Positions 1 through 7,519 of a DNA stretch of 64,000 nucleotides are shown here, piece by piece. Numbering within the stretch: the first letter of the stretch is position 1; every line of letters starts with the position of its first letter. This DNA is from Solwaraspora sp. WMMD792 (GTDB lineage: Bacteria > Actinomycetota > Actinomycetes > Mycobacteriales > Micromonosporaceae). The stretch spans positions 1,860,001 to 1,924,000 of the forward strand of contig NZ_JARUBH010000009.1 of assembly GCF_029626105.1 (NCBI RefSeq), in the 5' to 3' direction. The notes beneath the pieces are model-generated. The model worked only from the letters and a program-made list of their open reading frames with translations. It searched no databases and was not told the origin of the DNA. The translations under genes were made by a program, and so were the position numbers.

Positions 1-294
1 CCGTGACGGTCGTGACGGCCGGTTTCTTCTGTGGGGGTGGGGCCACGGCACCCAGGGGGATGACGATATCTCCCTCCGCGAGATCTCCACGAACCAATCC
101 GGGCGTTACGCGAGGTGTTTCCGCAGGTCAGAGCGGGTGTCACGTGTGACGCCAGTGCAACAGAGGGGGACGGGGGGGGAGCGTTACGTCTCCCCCCATC
201 TCTCACGCACAGACGCGCACCCCCTGCGGGTAATGGGGTGGCGCTTGTCCCCAAAAGAAATGGTATGTCCGATTCACACACGCGGGAGGTACCC
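1..294. other. Leader region before the first operon, no gene recognised
   Basis: I see no convincing coding region here. It contains the 15-bp string GTTTCCGCAGGTCAG at 117-131, which recurs beside the tRNA fragment, and a G-rich run near 170-180. A good ribosome-binding site (GGGAGGT, about 284-290) belongs to the next gene. Confidence 0.4.
117..131 (+). repeat. 15-bp direct repeat GTTTCCGCAGGTCAG, copy 1
   Basis: Exact copy of the string at 8812-8826, in the same orientation. The two copies bracket the visible element genes. The function is unknown. Confidence 0.5.
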
Positions 295-681
295 ATGGCA
301 CACGTGTTCGAACGGTCGGTGCATCGGCTCAGCGACTGGCCGGCGTCGGCGTGGCGGACGGTGGCGTTCACGCCTGCCCCGCCGGGCTGGCGGGTGGTGT
401 GGCTGCCGGCCGGTGAGCGCCGGTCGGTGACGGCGGTCGCCGGGTGGGCGGTTCAGGAGCTGGACGGCCGTACGCGGGTGGTGCCGATGTCCGGCGGCAT
501 CGCGGACAACGAGCTGCGGGAGGTCGACGTCGATCCGGCGTCGTCGGCGGGCTGGCTGATCCTGGCGCCGGACATGCCGGACCCGGATCCGGCGATGGAG
601 CTTGCCGAGCGGCAGCACCGGTACCGCCGGGGCGACCTGCAGGCGAGGATGATCAGTGAGGCGAGAGAGGCGGCGGCGTGA
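295..681 (+). CDS. Hypothetical protein, first gene of the tape-measure operon
   Basis: A 128-residue soluble protein I do not recognise. I chose the ATG at 295 because GGGAGGT lies a few bases upstream; an in-frame start at 115 would add a low-complexity leader. The N-terminal half is rich in Trp, Pro and Val (suggesting beta structure), the middle has Asp/Pro-rich stretches, and the C-terminal 25 residues look helical and charged. It is the first gene of a run of four whose stops and starts touch or overlap, ending in a tape-measure-like protein, so a phage structural or assembly role is possible. That is inference from position only. Confidence 0.6.
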   Translation: MAHVFERSVHRLSDWPASAWRTVAFTPAPPGWRVVWLPAGERRSVTAVAGWAVQELDGRTRVVPMSGGIADNELREVDVDPASSAGWLILAPDMPDPDPAMELAERQHRYRRGDLQARMISEAREAAA

Positions 682-989
682 TGGAGTACGGAAGCCCGTT
701 CCCGAAGCGGTGGGGCGACCCGCCGGACGACGACCGGCAGCGGGAGCTGTGGGTCCGCAAGCACGTCGGCGATGAGGTGGCGTACCGGCAGGGTTTCCGG
801 TCGGTCACGGGGCCGTCCGGCCCGGCGGTCGTCCCGTCGACGACGCCGGAGCAGGCGCGTGCCCGGCTGGCCGAGGTGGGCCGCCGCAGCGTCGACCAGG
901 CGCTGACCCTGCTCGCTGCCCGCCGGACCCCGCCGGGCCGGCTGGACGGCCGTGAGGCGCTGGGTCTGCTGCTGCGGAGGCCGCGATGA
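681..989 (+). CDS. Hypothetical protein, second gene of the tape-measure operon
   Basis: About 102 residues. The ATG at 681 overlaps the preceding stop by one base; a GTG at 678 is the alternative. The sequence is charged, with an aromatic N-terminus (MEYGSPFPKRWGDPPDDDRQ) and a predicted helical region near the middle. There is no known motif. Phage operons often have short genes between the tail tube and the tape measure, which would fit, but nothing in the sequence proves it. Confidence 0.55.
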   Translation: MEYGSPFPKRWGDPPDDDRQRELWVRKHVGDEVAYRQGFRSVTGPSGPAVVPSTTPEQARARLAEVGRRSVDQALTLLAARRTPPGRLDGREALGLLLRRPR

Positions 990-1198
990 ACGTGCGGCTG
1001 TTGGTCGACGTGCAAGGGCTGCGTAACGGCGTCCCGTGGCCTGCCCGGGGCGCGGTGGTGGATCTGCCGGACGCGGAGGCAGCCGACATGGTCCGGTCCG
1101 GCATGGCGGTGGTGGTCGACGTCGACCAGGCGGCGGCGGCCGGGGTGTGTCCGAACTGCGGTCACCAGCTGCCGGAGGTGCGCGATGGGCGTGCGTGA
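986..1198 (+). CDS. Small protein with a C-terminal CxxC motif
   Basis: A 70-residue protein whose ATG overlaps the previous stop by four bases (ATGA). The first 45 residues resemble the short beta-rich 'LPDAEA..MVRSGMAVVV' proteins of phage and plasmid operons. The tail carries CPNCGH, a possible single zinc-binding half-site. The end overlaps the start of the tape-measure-like gene by 14 bases, which implies translational coupling. No specific function can be given. Confidence 0.55.
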   Translation: MNVRLLVDVQGLRNGVPWPARGAVVDLPDAEAADMVRSGMAVVVDVDQAAAAGVCPNCGHQLPEVRDGRA

Positions 1199-3176
1199 GC
1201 TGCTGCTGAGGGTCAAGGGCAAGGACGACGGGGCGTCCCGCACCCTGAAGGGCGTCGGCAAGGCGGCCGAGGCCGCCGAGGACGACATCGACGGCATGAA
1301 CCGAGGGCTCGCGGCTCTCGACAACAAGATTGCCGACACCACCAAGACGCTGACTGACCTGCGCGCGGAGATCGCCCGGACCGGCGACCTCGACCTAATC
1401 AAGGACGTCACCAAGCAGGAAGCCAGGCTCAAGGCGCTCGGTCGGCAGCGCAAGTCCCTGATCGGCGCGATCGTGCCGGAGCCTGACGAGGTCGCGCAGG
1501 GGTTCGGCGGGGCGATCACCCAGGGCATCCAGCGGTTGAAGGGCATCCTGCCGGGCAGCAGTGTGCTCGGTAGTGCGGCTGGTCCGCTGCAGGCGGCGAT
1601 AGCGGCGCCGCTGGCGGCCGGTGTCGGGGCGTCGGTGGCCGGTGCGGTCGTGGGCGGCGCTGCCGGCGTCGGTGTGCTCGGCGGGCTGGCGATCGCTTCC
1701 CGGGACCGGCGGGTGCAGGCGGCGGGCAAGGCGCTCGGCGAGACGGTCATGAGCCAGCTGGAGCGCAGCGCTACGGCGTTCGTGCCGGCGACGCTGGACG
1801 CGATCGGCATCATCCGCGAGGACCTGTCGCTGATCGACCGGGACCTGGATAGGGCTTTCGGGTCGGCGGCGGGCTACGTCAGGCCGCTGACGGAGGGGAT
1901 CGGCGGTCTTGCCCGCAACGCGGTCCCGGGCCTGACTCGGGCGATCGAGCGGGCCGGTCCGGTGATCCGGGAGATCAGCCAGGGCCTGCCGAGGTTGGGT
2001 CAGGCGGTGGGCGACCTGTTCGACACGGCTGCCGACAACGCCGACGTGGGTGCCTCATCCGTCCGGGGCCTGATCATGGCCACCGAGGATCTGATCCGTG
2101 GCACCGCGACGGCGATCGACTGGACGTCCGACCTGTACCGCACGTTCGTCGACACCGGGCTAGCGGCCGCTGAGCTGGGCGAGACCCTGGGCGGCTGGGT
2201 GCCGCTGAGCGGCGAGCAGCTGAAGAAGAACGCCGACCGGATGCGCGAGCTGAAGGCCGCGATGGAGGAAGGCGGCGAGGAAGGGGCGTCGGCGCTGCTG
2301 ACGCTGGCCGACGGCTTCCAACGCATCGACGACGAAGCCGGGGCGGCCGGTCAGGAGGTCGAGACGTTCTACGCCCGGCTGGCCCGGGTGACCGGTGAGA
2401 ATCTCGACGCCCGCGACGCCCTACGCGGGTTGGAACAGGCGTTCGATGACGCGGCGGCGTCGACCCGCGAGCACGGCAAGACCCTCGACGTCGGCACCGA
2501 GAAGGGCCGGGCGAACCAGCAGGCGTTGGACGCGATCGCCCGGCAGGCGCTGGTGGCCCGGGATGCCCTGATCGCCACCGAGGGCACGCAGGGTCAGGTC
2601 AACCAGGTGATGGCCGATGCCCGGGAGCGGTTCATCGCCACCGCCCGGTCGATGGGCATGTCTGCCGGTGAGGCCGATCGGCTGGCCCGGCAGCTGGGGT
2701 TGATCCCGAACCGGGTGAGTACGAAGGTGGACGCCGACACGGCACCGGCGTTGCGGAATCTGGCGAACTACCGGCGTGAGCTTGCCCGGATCCCGAACAG
2801 CAAGACCACCTACGCCCGGCTCGTGTACGAGTCGACGACGGCCCGGGGCGGGGTGCGGGAGTTCTCTTCCGGCGGTCCGGTGACGGGCGGCATCCCCGGC
2901 AGGGACTCGGTGCTGGGCTTGCTCACGCCCAAAGAGGTGGTGCTGAACACGAGCGACGTCGCGGCCTTGGGCGGCGTGGACCGGGTGGAGCGTTGGCGCC
3001 GGTCGCTGACGGCCCCGGGTGCTGCTGCTGCCGTGCCGTCGGGCGCGTTCGGCCGAGGCGGCTCAGCGCGCACGATCGCCGTCACCGTCCAGGCCGGCTA
3101 CATCGCCACCCCGCTGCAGCTACGAACAGAGATCGTCTCCGTGCTGGACACCCTGCAACGACAGGGGAGGATCTGA
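1185..3176 (+). CDS. Phage tail tape-measure-like protein
   Basis: A 663-residue protein. It has a charged coiled-coil N-terminus (residues 1-110), a Gly/Ala-rich hydrophobic segment (about 120-175, typical of tape-measure transmembrane patches), long helices, and a C-terminus with the GGPVTGGIPGRDSVLGLLTP stretch followed by KEVVLN, which is common at the end of tape-measure proteins. In tailed phages this protein sets tail length and helps DNA pass the membrane. It is short for the family and no tail tube, baseplate or portal gene is visible to its right. An intrinsic-terminator hairpin follows the stop. It may belong to a prophage part of the element or have been co-opted; the family call is fairly secure, the role here is not. 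Confidence 0.75.
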   Translation: MGVRELLLRVKGKDDGASRTLKGVGKAAEAAEDDIDGMNRGLAALDNKIADTTKTLTDLRAEIARTGDLDLIKDVTKQEARLKALGRQRKSLIGAIVPEPDEVAQGFGGAITQGIQRLKGILPGSSVLGSAAGPLQAAIAAPLAAGVGASVAGAVVGGAAGVGVLGGLAIASRDRRVQAAGKALGETVMSQLERSATAFVPATLDAIGIIREDLSLIDRDLDRAFGSAAGYVRPLTEGIGGLARNAVPGLTRAIERAGPVIREISQGLPRLGQAVGDLFDTAADNADVGASSVRGLIMATEDLIRGTATAIDWTSDLYRTFVDTGLAAAELGETLGGWVPLSGEQLKKNADRMRELKAAMEEGGEEGASALLTLADGFQRIDDEAGAAGQEVETFYARLARVTGENLDARDALRGLEQAFDDAAASTREHGKTLDVGTEKGRANQQALDAIARQALVARDALIATEGTQGQVNQVMADARERFIATARSMGMSAGEADRLARQLGLIPNRVSTKVDADTAPALRNLANYRRELARIPNSKTTYARLVYESTTARGGVREFSSGGPVTGGIPGRDSVLGLLTPKEVVLNTSDVAALGGVDRVERWRRSLTAPGAAAAVPSGAFGRGGSARTIAVTVQAGYIATPLQLRTEIVSVLDTLQRQGRI

Positions 3177-3189
3177 CCCGCAGACGACA

Positions 3190-3220
3190 GCGACCCCCGA
3201 CCAGCACGGTCGGGGGTCGC
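3190..3220 (+). terminator. Hairpin terminator after the tape-measure operon
   Basis: GCGACCCCCGACC (3190-3202) and its perfect complement (3208-3220) form a 13-bp stem with a 5-base loop, 14 bases after the stop. There is no clear T-tract, as is common in actinobacteria. It could also serve the leftward gene at 3236-3457. Confidence 0.75.
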
Positions 3221-3235
3221 TCTGCTCGGGGTGGC

Positions 3236-3457
3236 TTACAGCGCCCACCACAGCAGCGCGGCACCGCCACCGACGACCAGGCCGACGAGCAGCAGCCAGC
3301 CGGCGGCGCGGCCGGTCAGCCGGGCAGCCTCACCCATCCAGGCGCTGGCCCACCAGATCGCCCACGACGCCCGCTCCCACCGGCGGGCGCCCTCCCACAC
3401 AGCAAGGCCGCCGACCAACAGGCCGACGGCAAACCCCACAACATGATCCCTGTTCAC
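3236..3457 (-). CDS. Small two-helix membrane protein
   Basis: A 73-residue protein starting at a GTG with a weak AGAGAG upstream. It has a hydrophobic helix at residues 6-20 and another at about 53-72, separated by a Trp/Arg-rich amphipathic stretch. It lies downstream of the translocase gene on the same strand, beyond the repeat array and hairpin at 3485-3590. Two-helix proteins of this size are common in transfer modules (Spd-type spread proteins) and among holins; the sequence does not discriminate. Confidence 0.5.
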   Translation of the reverse strand: MNRDHVVGFAVGLLVGGLAVWEGARRWERASWAIWWASAWMGEAARLTGRAAGWLLLVGLVVGGGAALLWWAL

Positions 3458-3484
3458 GCATCACTCTCTGTCGTCGTCAGGGGC

Positions 3485-3582
3485 GTGCGCACCGTGCGCA
3501 CTTCCGCCGTGCACATCCCGTGCACACGCCCCCCTGTAAGGGACTCCCGGGCTGGTGTGCGCACCGTGCGCACCGTGCGCAC
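3485..3582. repeat. Phased GTGCGCAC octamer array; candidate transfer locus (clt)
   Basis: Five copies of the palindromic octamer GTGCGCAC lie at 3485, 3494, 3557, 3566 and 3575. Neighbouring copies are 9 bp apart and the two groups are separated by 63 bp (seven times nine). Two GTGCAC half-like copies lie between them (3509, 3520). The array sits just past the 3' end of the FtsK-like translocase gene, where Streptomyces plasmids keep the 8-bp repeats that their TraB translocase recognises. The transfer role is inference. Confidence 0.5.
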
Positions 3583-3590
3583 ACCAGCCC
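3549..3590 (-). terminator. Large hairpin downstream of the translocase gene
   Basis: GGGCTGGTGTGCGCAC (3549-3564) and its perfect complement (3575-3590) form a 16-bp stem around a 10-base spacer, 16 bases past the translocase stop. It would work as a terminator for the leftward transcript. It includes three of the five octamers, so it may also be a protein-binding structure. Confidence 0.6.
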
Positions 3591-3605
3591 TACGGCTACG
3601 CTCGG

Positions 3606-5495
3606 TTACGCCGGTTCGGGGACTCGGATGCGCCACACACCCCGGTCGGTCTTCACCAACAGCTGGTCCGGACCCGGTTCGCTGAGCCGGTCGAGTTCCT
3701 TCCGCAGCCAGCTCGACCCCTTGCCGGTGGCGCTGATGACGTCGGTCAGGTCCGCCGGCCGGATGCGCTCCATTCCGGCGTCGGCGGCGTCGGCGAGGTA
3801 CTGCCGCAGGAAGTCTCGGGCTTCCTGCGTGCCCATCGGCGGTTCCCGCAGCGCCCCGAACGCGATCCGGGGCAGGCCGGCCGGGACGGTGATCGGCTGC
3901 GACGGGTCGACGTCGTCCGGCGGGGCGTCGGCGTCGTACGCCTGGTTGCGCTCTGCCGGCTGCTCGTCGGCCTGGTCGTCGTCGTGCACGGGCTTCTCCT
4001 CACGGGCAGGGGCGGGGGTGCCGCCGGGCAGGAACGGGGCGACGGCGGCGGTACGGGCGTCCTCACCGGCGAAGTAGGCCCGGCACGGCATCGACCAGCG
4101 CTCCGGCTCGACGTCGGGAATCTCGGCGTACAGGTAGCCGGGCCGGGTGTTGCCCCACGACCAGGGCGCGGCCCCGGCGTCGATGGTGGCCTCGGACAAC
4201 GCTGCTTCGGCGTCCTCGGGGCGCTTCACGCCGAAGCAGAACACCGCGCCGATGTTGGCCCGGGCGCTGGTCGGGAACCGGTCGAAGGTGGCCCGCTGCA
4301 GGCCCAACACGAGGCTGATCCCCGCCGAGCGGGCCGACTCGGTCAGGTCGACGATGACGGAGTCCATCGCCCCGGCCGCCTCGTCGATGATCGTGACCCG
4401 GTACGGCGGGCACCGGTCACAGCCGGCCGTCCACTGCTTGTGCCCGTGGCCGCCGATCTGCCCGGCCCGCCGGGCGATGTCACCCACCATGTCGGCCATC
4501 AGGTCAGTGACCTCCGTCGGGGTGCTGGCCAGCCGGGCCGCTCCGGTGCGCACCCACTCCGGCAGCTGAGCGCCCTTACGCGGGTCGGCCATGTGCAACT
4601 CGGCGTCCCGCCGTGACAGCGTCTCCGCGGCCAGCATGAGCAGGAACTCGGTCTTCCCGGCGCCGGACGTGCCGACGACCAGCACGTGAGTGGACACCCG
4701 TTCGGCGTCGTGGTCGCCGGGCAGGTGCAGCAGCAGCGGGTCACCGTCCTCGGTGATGCCCAGGTCGATCGGGTCGGCCATGCTCCCGCCGGGGGCGGTG
4801 AGACCCGGCCACGGCTTGATGGTGCGCAGCTGGTCGACCGGCACGGCGGTGATCCGCCCCCGCTTCACACTGTCCGGGTTGGGCACCACGCGGACCGCGT
4901 TCGGGCCGACGTCGAGCACGCTGGCGATGGTGTCCCGCTCGTTGGCCAGTTCCTTCATGGTCCCGCCGTCGGCCAGCTCGACATCGACGCTGGCCCGCGC
5001 CCCGTCGACGCGAGGCCGGGAGATCCGGGCGTCCTTCAGGCTCTTGACCGCGTCGAACAGGCCACCGCCGGCCGGCTCGACGTCCTCGCCCCGGGCGGCG
5101 GCCAGCAGCCGCAGCGACGCCATCGCCACCGAGGCGGTGACCCCGCCGAGCAGCCACATGTCCAGCCAGGGCCGTTCCCACGGGCCGGCCAGCATCGAGC
5201 CGAGCGCCCAGAACGACGCCCCGCCGGTGACCAGCGTGGTCGTCCAGCGGCGGACGATGCCGCGGGCGGCGGCGGCCCGCCAGACCAGCCCGGTCAGCGC
5301 GGCACCGGCAACGGTGATGCCGGCGGCCGGCCAACCGGGCTGGTCCGACCAGAGCAGGTGCCCGCCAGCGGACCCGGCCCACAGGCCGACCGCGCTGACC
5401 GGGGTGACCAGGTACGGCCACAGCGGCACCTTCACCGTGTGCGTCCCGGCGTAGGTGGCGTCGATGCGCGCGTTGCGCGGAAGTCGGGTCTTCAT
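3606..5495 (-). CDS. FtsK/SpoIIIE-type DNA translocase (conjugal transfer protein)
   Basis: A 629-residue protein. Start ATG 5495 follows a strong AGGAGGT. Three to four hydrophobic segments (about residues 28-45, 55-72, 85-105, 112-135) are followed by an FtsK-like ATPase with Walker A GTSGAGKT (275-282) and Walker B IIDE (369-372). After an acidic linker (about 490-545) the C-terminus looks like a winged helix (helix-turn-helix near DLTDVISATGKGSSWLRKEL). In actinomycete plasmids and AICEs such proteins form a septal hexamer that pumps double-stranded DNA into the recipient after reading short repeats with this C-terminal domain. The matching repeats may be those just downstream. The family is clear; substrate and direction are inferred. 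Confidence 0.88.
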   Translation of the reverse strand: MKTRLPRNARIDATYAGTHTVKVPLWPYLVTPVSAVGLWAGSAGGHLLWSDQPGWPAAGITVAGAALTGLVWRAAAARGIVRRWTTTLVTGGASFWALGSMLAGPWERPWLDMWLLGGVTASVAMASLRLLAAARGEDVEPAGGGLFDAVKSLKDARISRPRVDGARASVDVELADGGTMKELANERDTIASVLDVGPNAVRVVPNPDSVKRGRITAVPVDQLRTIKPWPGLTAPGGSMADPIDLGITEDGDPLLLHLPGDHDAERVSTHVLVVGTSGAGKTEFLLMLAAETLSRRDAELHMADPRKGAQLPEWVRTGAARLASTPTEVTDLMADMVGDIARRAGQIGGHGHKQWTAGCDRCPPYRVTIIDEAAGAMDSVIVDLTESARSAGISLVLGLQRATFDRFPTSARANIGAVFCFGVKRPEDAEAALSEATIDAGAAPWSWGNTRPGYLYAEIPDVEPERWSMPCRAYFAGEDARTAAVAPFLPGGTPAPAREEKPVHDDDQADEQPAERNQAYDADAPPDDVDPSQPITVPAGLPRIAFGALREPPMGTQEARDFLRQYLADAADAGMERIRPADLTDVISATGKGSSWLRKELDRLSEPGPDQLLVKTDRGVWRIRVPEPA

Positions 5496-5511
5496 GACAG
5501 GCACCTCCTGG

Positions 5512-5880
5512 TCATGCCTTGAAACGGAACTCGGGTCGGGGCTTGGCCGAGAAGCCGGCGGCGTCCAGCTCCGGCGCGTACGCGGCAAGGAAGCTGTTCG
5601 ACGCGGTGATCACGTACTGGCTGGCGATCACCAGCGCCTCACCGGCCTTCTGCACGGGCTGTGCCACCTTCCGGGCCCTGGCCCTGGCCGACATGCCACC
5701 CATCGGGTTGAGCGACGCGCGCCGCAACCGGGCCTCGAGTTCGCTGGCGCAGATGCCCAACTCCAACGCCCCGGCGTGCAGGACGCCCCGGGTGATCTCG
5801 CACCACTCGATGAGGGCGTGGGAGTCGGTGAGCGCGTCGGGCGCCGCGAACAGGGTCCGACGCTGCTGCTGTTCGGTCAT
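5512..5880 (-). CDS. Hypothetical protein coupled to the translocase gene
   Basis: A 122-residue soluble, mostly helical protein. Start ATG 5880 has AGAGGAG upstream. The middle carries a basic stretch (MSARARARKVAQPVQKAGEA) followed by a hydrophobic helix. It ends 16 bases before the translocase start, so both are probably co-transcribed. Similar small Arg-rich proteins precede the translocase gene in actinomycete integrative elements, but I cannot assign a function. Confidence 0.65.
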   Translation of the reverse strand: MTEQQQRRTLFAAPDALTDSHALIEWCEITRGVLHAGALELGICASELEARLRRASLNPMGGMSARARARKVAQPVQKAGEALVIASQYVITASNSFLAAYAPELDAAGFSAKPRPEFRFKA

Positions 5881-5905
5881 GCTGGTGTCTCCTCTGTTGG
5901 GGATG

Positions 5906-5937
5906 GCGGGCCGGCACCCGGCACGGTGCCGGCCCGC
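5906..5937 (-). terminator. Hairpin terminator
   Basis: GCGGGCCGGCACC (5906-5918) and its perfect complement (5925-5937) form a 13-bp stem with a 6-base loop, immediately downstream of the stop at 5943. It would end the transcript of the two small genes to the right. Confidence 0.7.
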
Positions 5938-5942
5938 GCTGG

Positions 5943-6122
5943 TCAGCGGCGGCGGGTTTCCGCGCGCCGCAGGTGGTACATGGCGTTGGGCCACGCGATG
6001 CGCTCCCGCCAGTAGCGGACAGCGCCCCGCCGGCCGTGGTAGCGAGCCGCGTTGGCGAACGCCGGCATCGGCAGCGCGACAGCCCGCCACGCCAGGAACA
6101 TCAGGTAGTCGACGACGGTCAT
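5943..6122 (-). CDS. Small basic protein with a hydrophobic N-terminus
   Basis: About 59 residues: a short hydrophobic helix (VVDYLMFLAWRAVALPMPAF) followed by an Arg/Tyr/Trp-rich tail. The ATG shares one base with the preceding stop (TGATG), which implies translational coupling. Function unknown; its place suggests an accessory transfer protein. Confidence 0.5.
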   Translation of the reverse strand: MTVVDYLMFLAWRAVALPMPAFANAARYHGRRGAVRYWRERIAWPNAMYHLRRAETRRR

Positions 6123-6325
6123 CACTGCTCGTCCTCGAAGCGCTGCCAGCCGAGGACGACCGCGCCGTGCGCTCCCGCGTCGGCCAGGATCCGCTGCACC
6201 ACGTAGATGTCCTTCATGCTGCGGATCGGGTGGTGAAGGTGTACCTCGGTGCTGCCGGTCTGCTCGCCGTTGCTGAACGAGACGAAGTACCGGATCGGCT
6301 TGGGCGCTGGCGTGGGAGTGGTCAT
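6122..6325 (-). CDS. Small hypothetical protein of the transfer module
   Basis: A 67-residue protein starting at ATG 6325 with AAGGAG upstream. After a Pro-rich start the sequence (IRYFVSFSNGEQTGSTEVHL) suggests an alternating beta fold with a later helix. No named domain is recognised. It is co-transcribed with the following small gene. Confidence 0.6.
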   Translation of the reverse strand: MTTPTPAPKPIRYFVSFSNGEQTGSTEVHLHHPIRSMKDIYVVQRILADAGAHGAVVLGWQRFEDEQ

Positions 6326-6382
6326 CGGATGGCTCCTTCGGTCGGTGGCGGGTGGTGCTGGACGGCGCTCTGCCGGTCCCAC

Positions 6383-6409
6383 CGGCGGCCCGCACTGGTC
6401 GGGCCGCCG
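6383..6409 (-). terminator. Hairpin terminator
   Basis: CGGCGGCCCG (6383-6392) and its perfect complement (6400-6409) form a 10-bp stem with a 7-base loop, ten bases past the stop of the DUF2637-like gene. Confidence 0.6.
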
Positions 6410-6418
6410 TAGGCACCG

Positions 6419-7258
6419 TCAGGCGTCGACCAGGGCAGCGCCGTTGACCCGCGTTTCCGCAGGTGCCGGCCCAGATGCTGCCGGCAGATACCGGCGCGCG
6501 GTGCGCTCGGACACGCGGGCACGGGCGGCGATCTGCTCGGGCGTTCCCGCCGGCAGAGCACGGGCGGCGCGCTCGACCTTCTGAGCGGCCGTCAGCGACT
6601 TCGGCCGTGCCCGGCGTACCGCCTTCTGCCGGCGCTGCGGTGCCGGATCTGCCGGCACATCGGCTACCGGGGTGGCGTGCTCCCGCGGGTCCGGCACGTC
6701 GGCCCGGTCGTCGCTGACGGGCTGCTCGTCGACCACTGGTGCCGGGTCGGTGATCGGCTTGCCGGAGCGCACCAGCACCTCAATGGCGAGCAGGAAGCTG
6801 ACGGCCGGCACGGCGGCGACCAGCCGGGCCGTGGTGGTCGGCTCGGCGCTGGCGATGTTCGCGGCGATCGTGGCCAGCACGCCGAACACCAGGGCGACCC
6901 GCGCGGACCAGCGCGGCGACCGCCGGTGTCGCTTGTCGTCGAGCATCGCCATCGTCCCGACCAGGATCAGGCCGTCAACGGCCAGCGGCAGCAGCACGGC
7001 CACGCTGCCGTGCTCACCGGCGGACCGGGCCACGTCGGCGATGTGCCGCCATGAGGCGTAGCCGGCGACCAGGGCGACGACGACGGCGGCGCCCCGTGAC
7101 GCCAGGGTGGTAGCGGGCAGCGACGGCCGGCGGATCATCCGCCACGCCACCGCGCCGATGGTGACGCCGACCAGGCCGGCGAGCAGAGCGGCCAGCAGCG
7201 GCCACACCGTGGCGGCGTCCAGCTGGCCGAGCGACCAGAAGTGCGTGTTCGTGGTCAT
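6419..7258 (-). CDS. DUF2637/Spd-like membrane protein with C-terminal HTH
   Basis: A 279-residue protein starting at ATG 7258. The N-terminal half has four hydrophobic segments (about residues 16-38, 53-72, 90-107, 118-165) and the signature VDGLILVGTMAMLDD, typical of DUF2637 proteins found next to transfer genes of actinomycete plasmids. An acidic linker (about 175-215) joins it to a basic C-terminus with a helix-turn-helix-like stretch (GTPEQIAARARVSERTARRY). Family members are thought to help plasmid spread within mycelium. The start overlaps the end of the upstream small membrane gene by four bases. Confidence 0.75.
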   Translation of the reverse strand: MTTNTHFWSLGQLDAATVWPLLAALLAGLVGVTIGAVAWRMIRRPSLPATTLASRGAAVVVALVAGYASWRHIADVARSAGEHGSVAVLLPLAVDGLILVGTMAMLDDKRHRRSPRWSARVALVFGVLATIAANIASAEPTTTARLVAAVPAVSFLLAIEVLVRSGKPITDPAPVVDEQPVSDDRADVPDPREHATPVADVPADPAPQRRQKAVRRARPKSLTAAQKVERAARALPAGTPEQIAARARVSERTARRYLPAASGPAPAETRVNGAALVDA

Positions 7259-7440
7259 CGGGCGTCCGCCTTCCACAGGTCGAGCAGGGTGGCGGCGACG
7301 GCCACGACGGCGGCGACGGCACCGAAGCCGATGACCGCCCCGACCAGGCCGGCCGGGGCGTCGACGACCACGGCCATGCCGCCGGCCAGGAAGGTGCCGG
7401 CGGTGACCAGGCCGGCCACTTCGGCGATGTGCTGGAACAC
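7255..7440 (-). CDS. Small two-helix membrane protein of the transfer operon
   Basis: A 61-residue protein starting at a GTG with CAGGAG upstream. Two Gly/Ala/Val-rich transmembrane helices (about 7-30 and 32-54) end in a short charged tail. Its stop overlaps the next start by four bases (ATGA), so it is translationally coupled to the DUF2637-like protein and probably works with it in the membrane, as Spd proteins are thought to do. Confidence 0.65.
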   Translation of the reverse strand: MFQHIAEVAGLVTAGTFLAGGMAVVVDAPAGLVGAVIGFGAVAAVVAVAATLLDLWKADAR

Positions 7441-7465
7441 TGGGGTTACTCCTGTTCGGGAGGGT

Positions 7466-7505
7466 GGGGGTCCGGTCGTGCGTTGGACCGGGCGGCCGGA
7501 CCCCC
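7466..7505 (-). terminator. Hairpin terminator
   Basis: GGGGGTCCGG (7466-7475) and CCGGACCCCC (7496-7505) form a 10-bp stem with a 20-base loop downstream of the stop at 7520. It separates the DUF6907-like gene from the membrane-protein operon. Confidence 0.55.
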
Positions 7506-7519
7506 GGCTGTTGGTTGGG

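Noticed and set aside
115-294. N-terminal extension of the first gene back to 115
   Set aside because: The added residues are low-complexity, and the ribosome-binding site GGGAGGT sits just before the ATG at 295.
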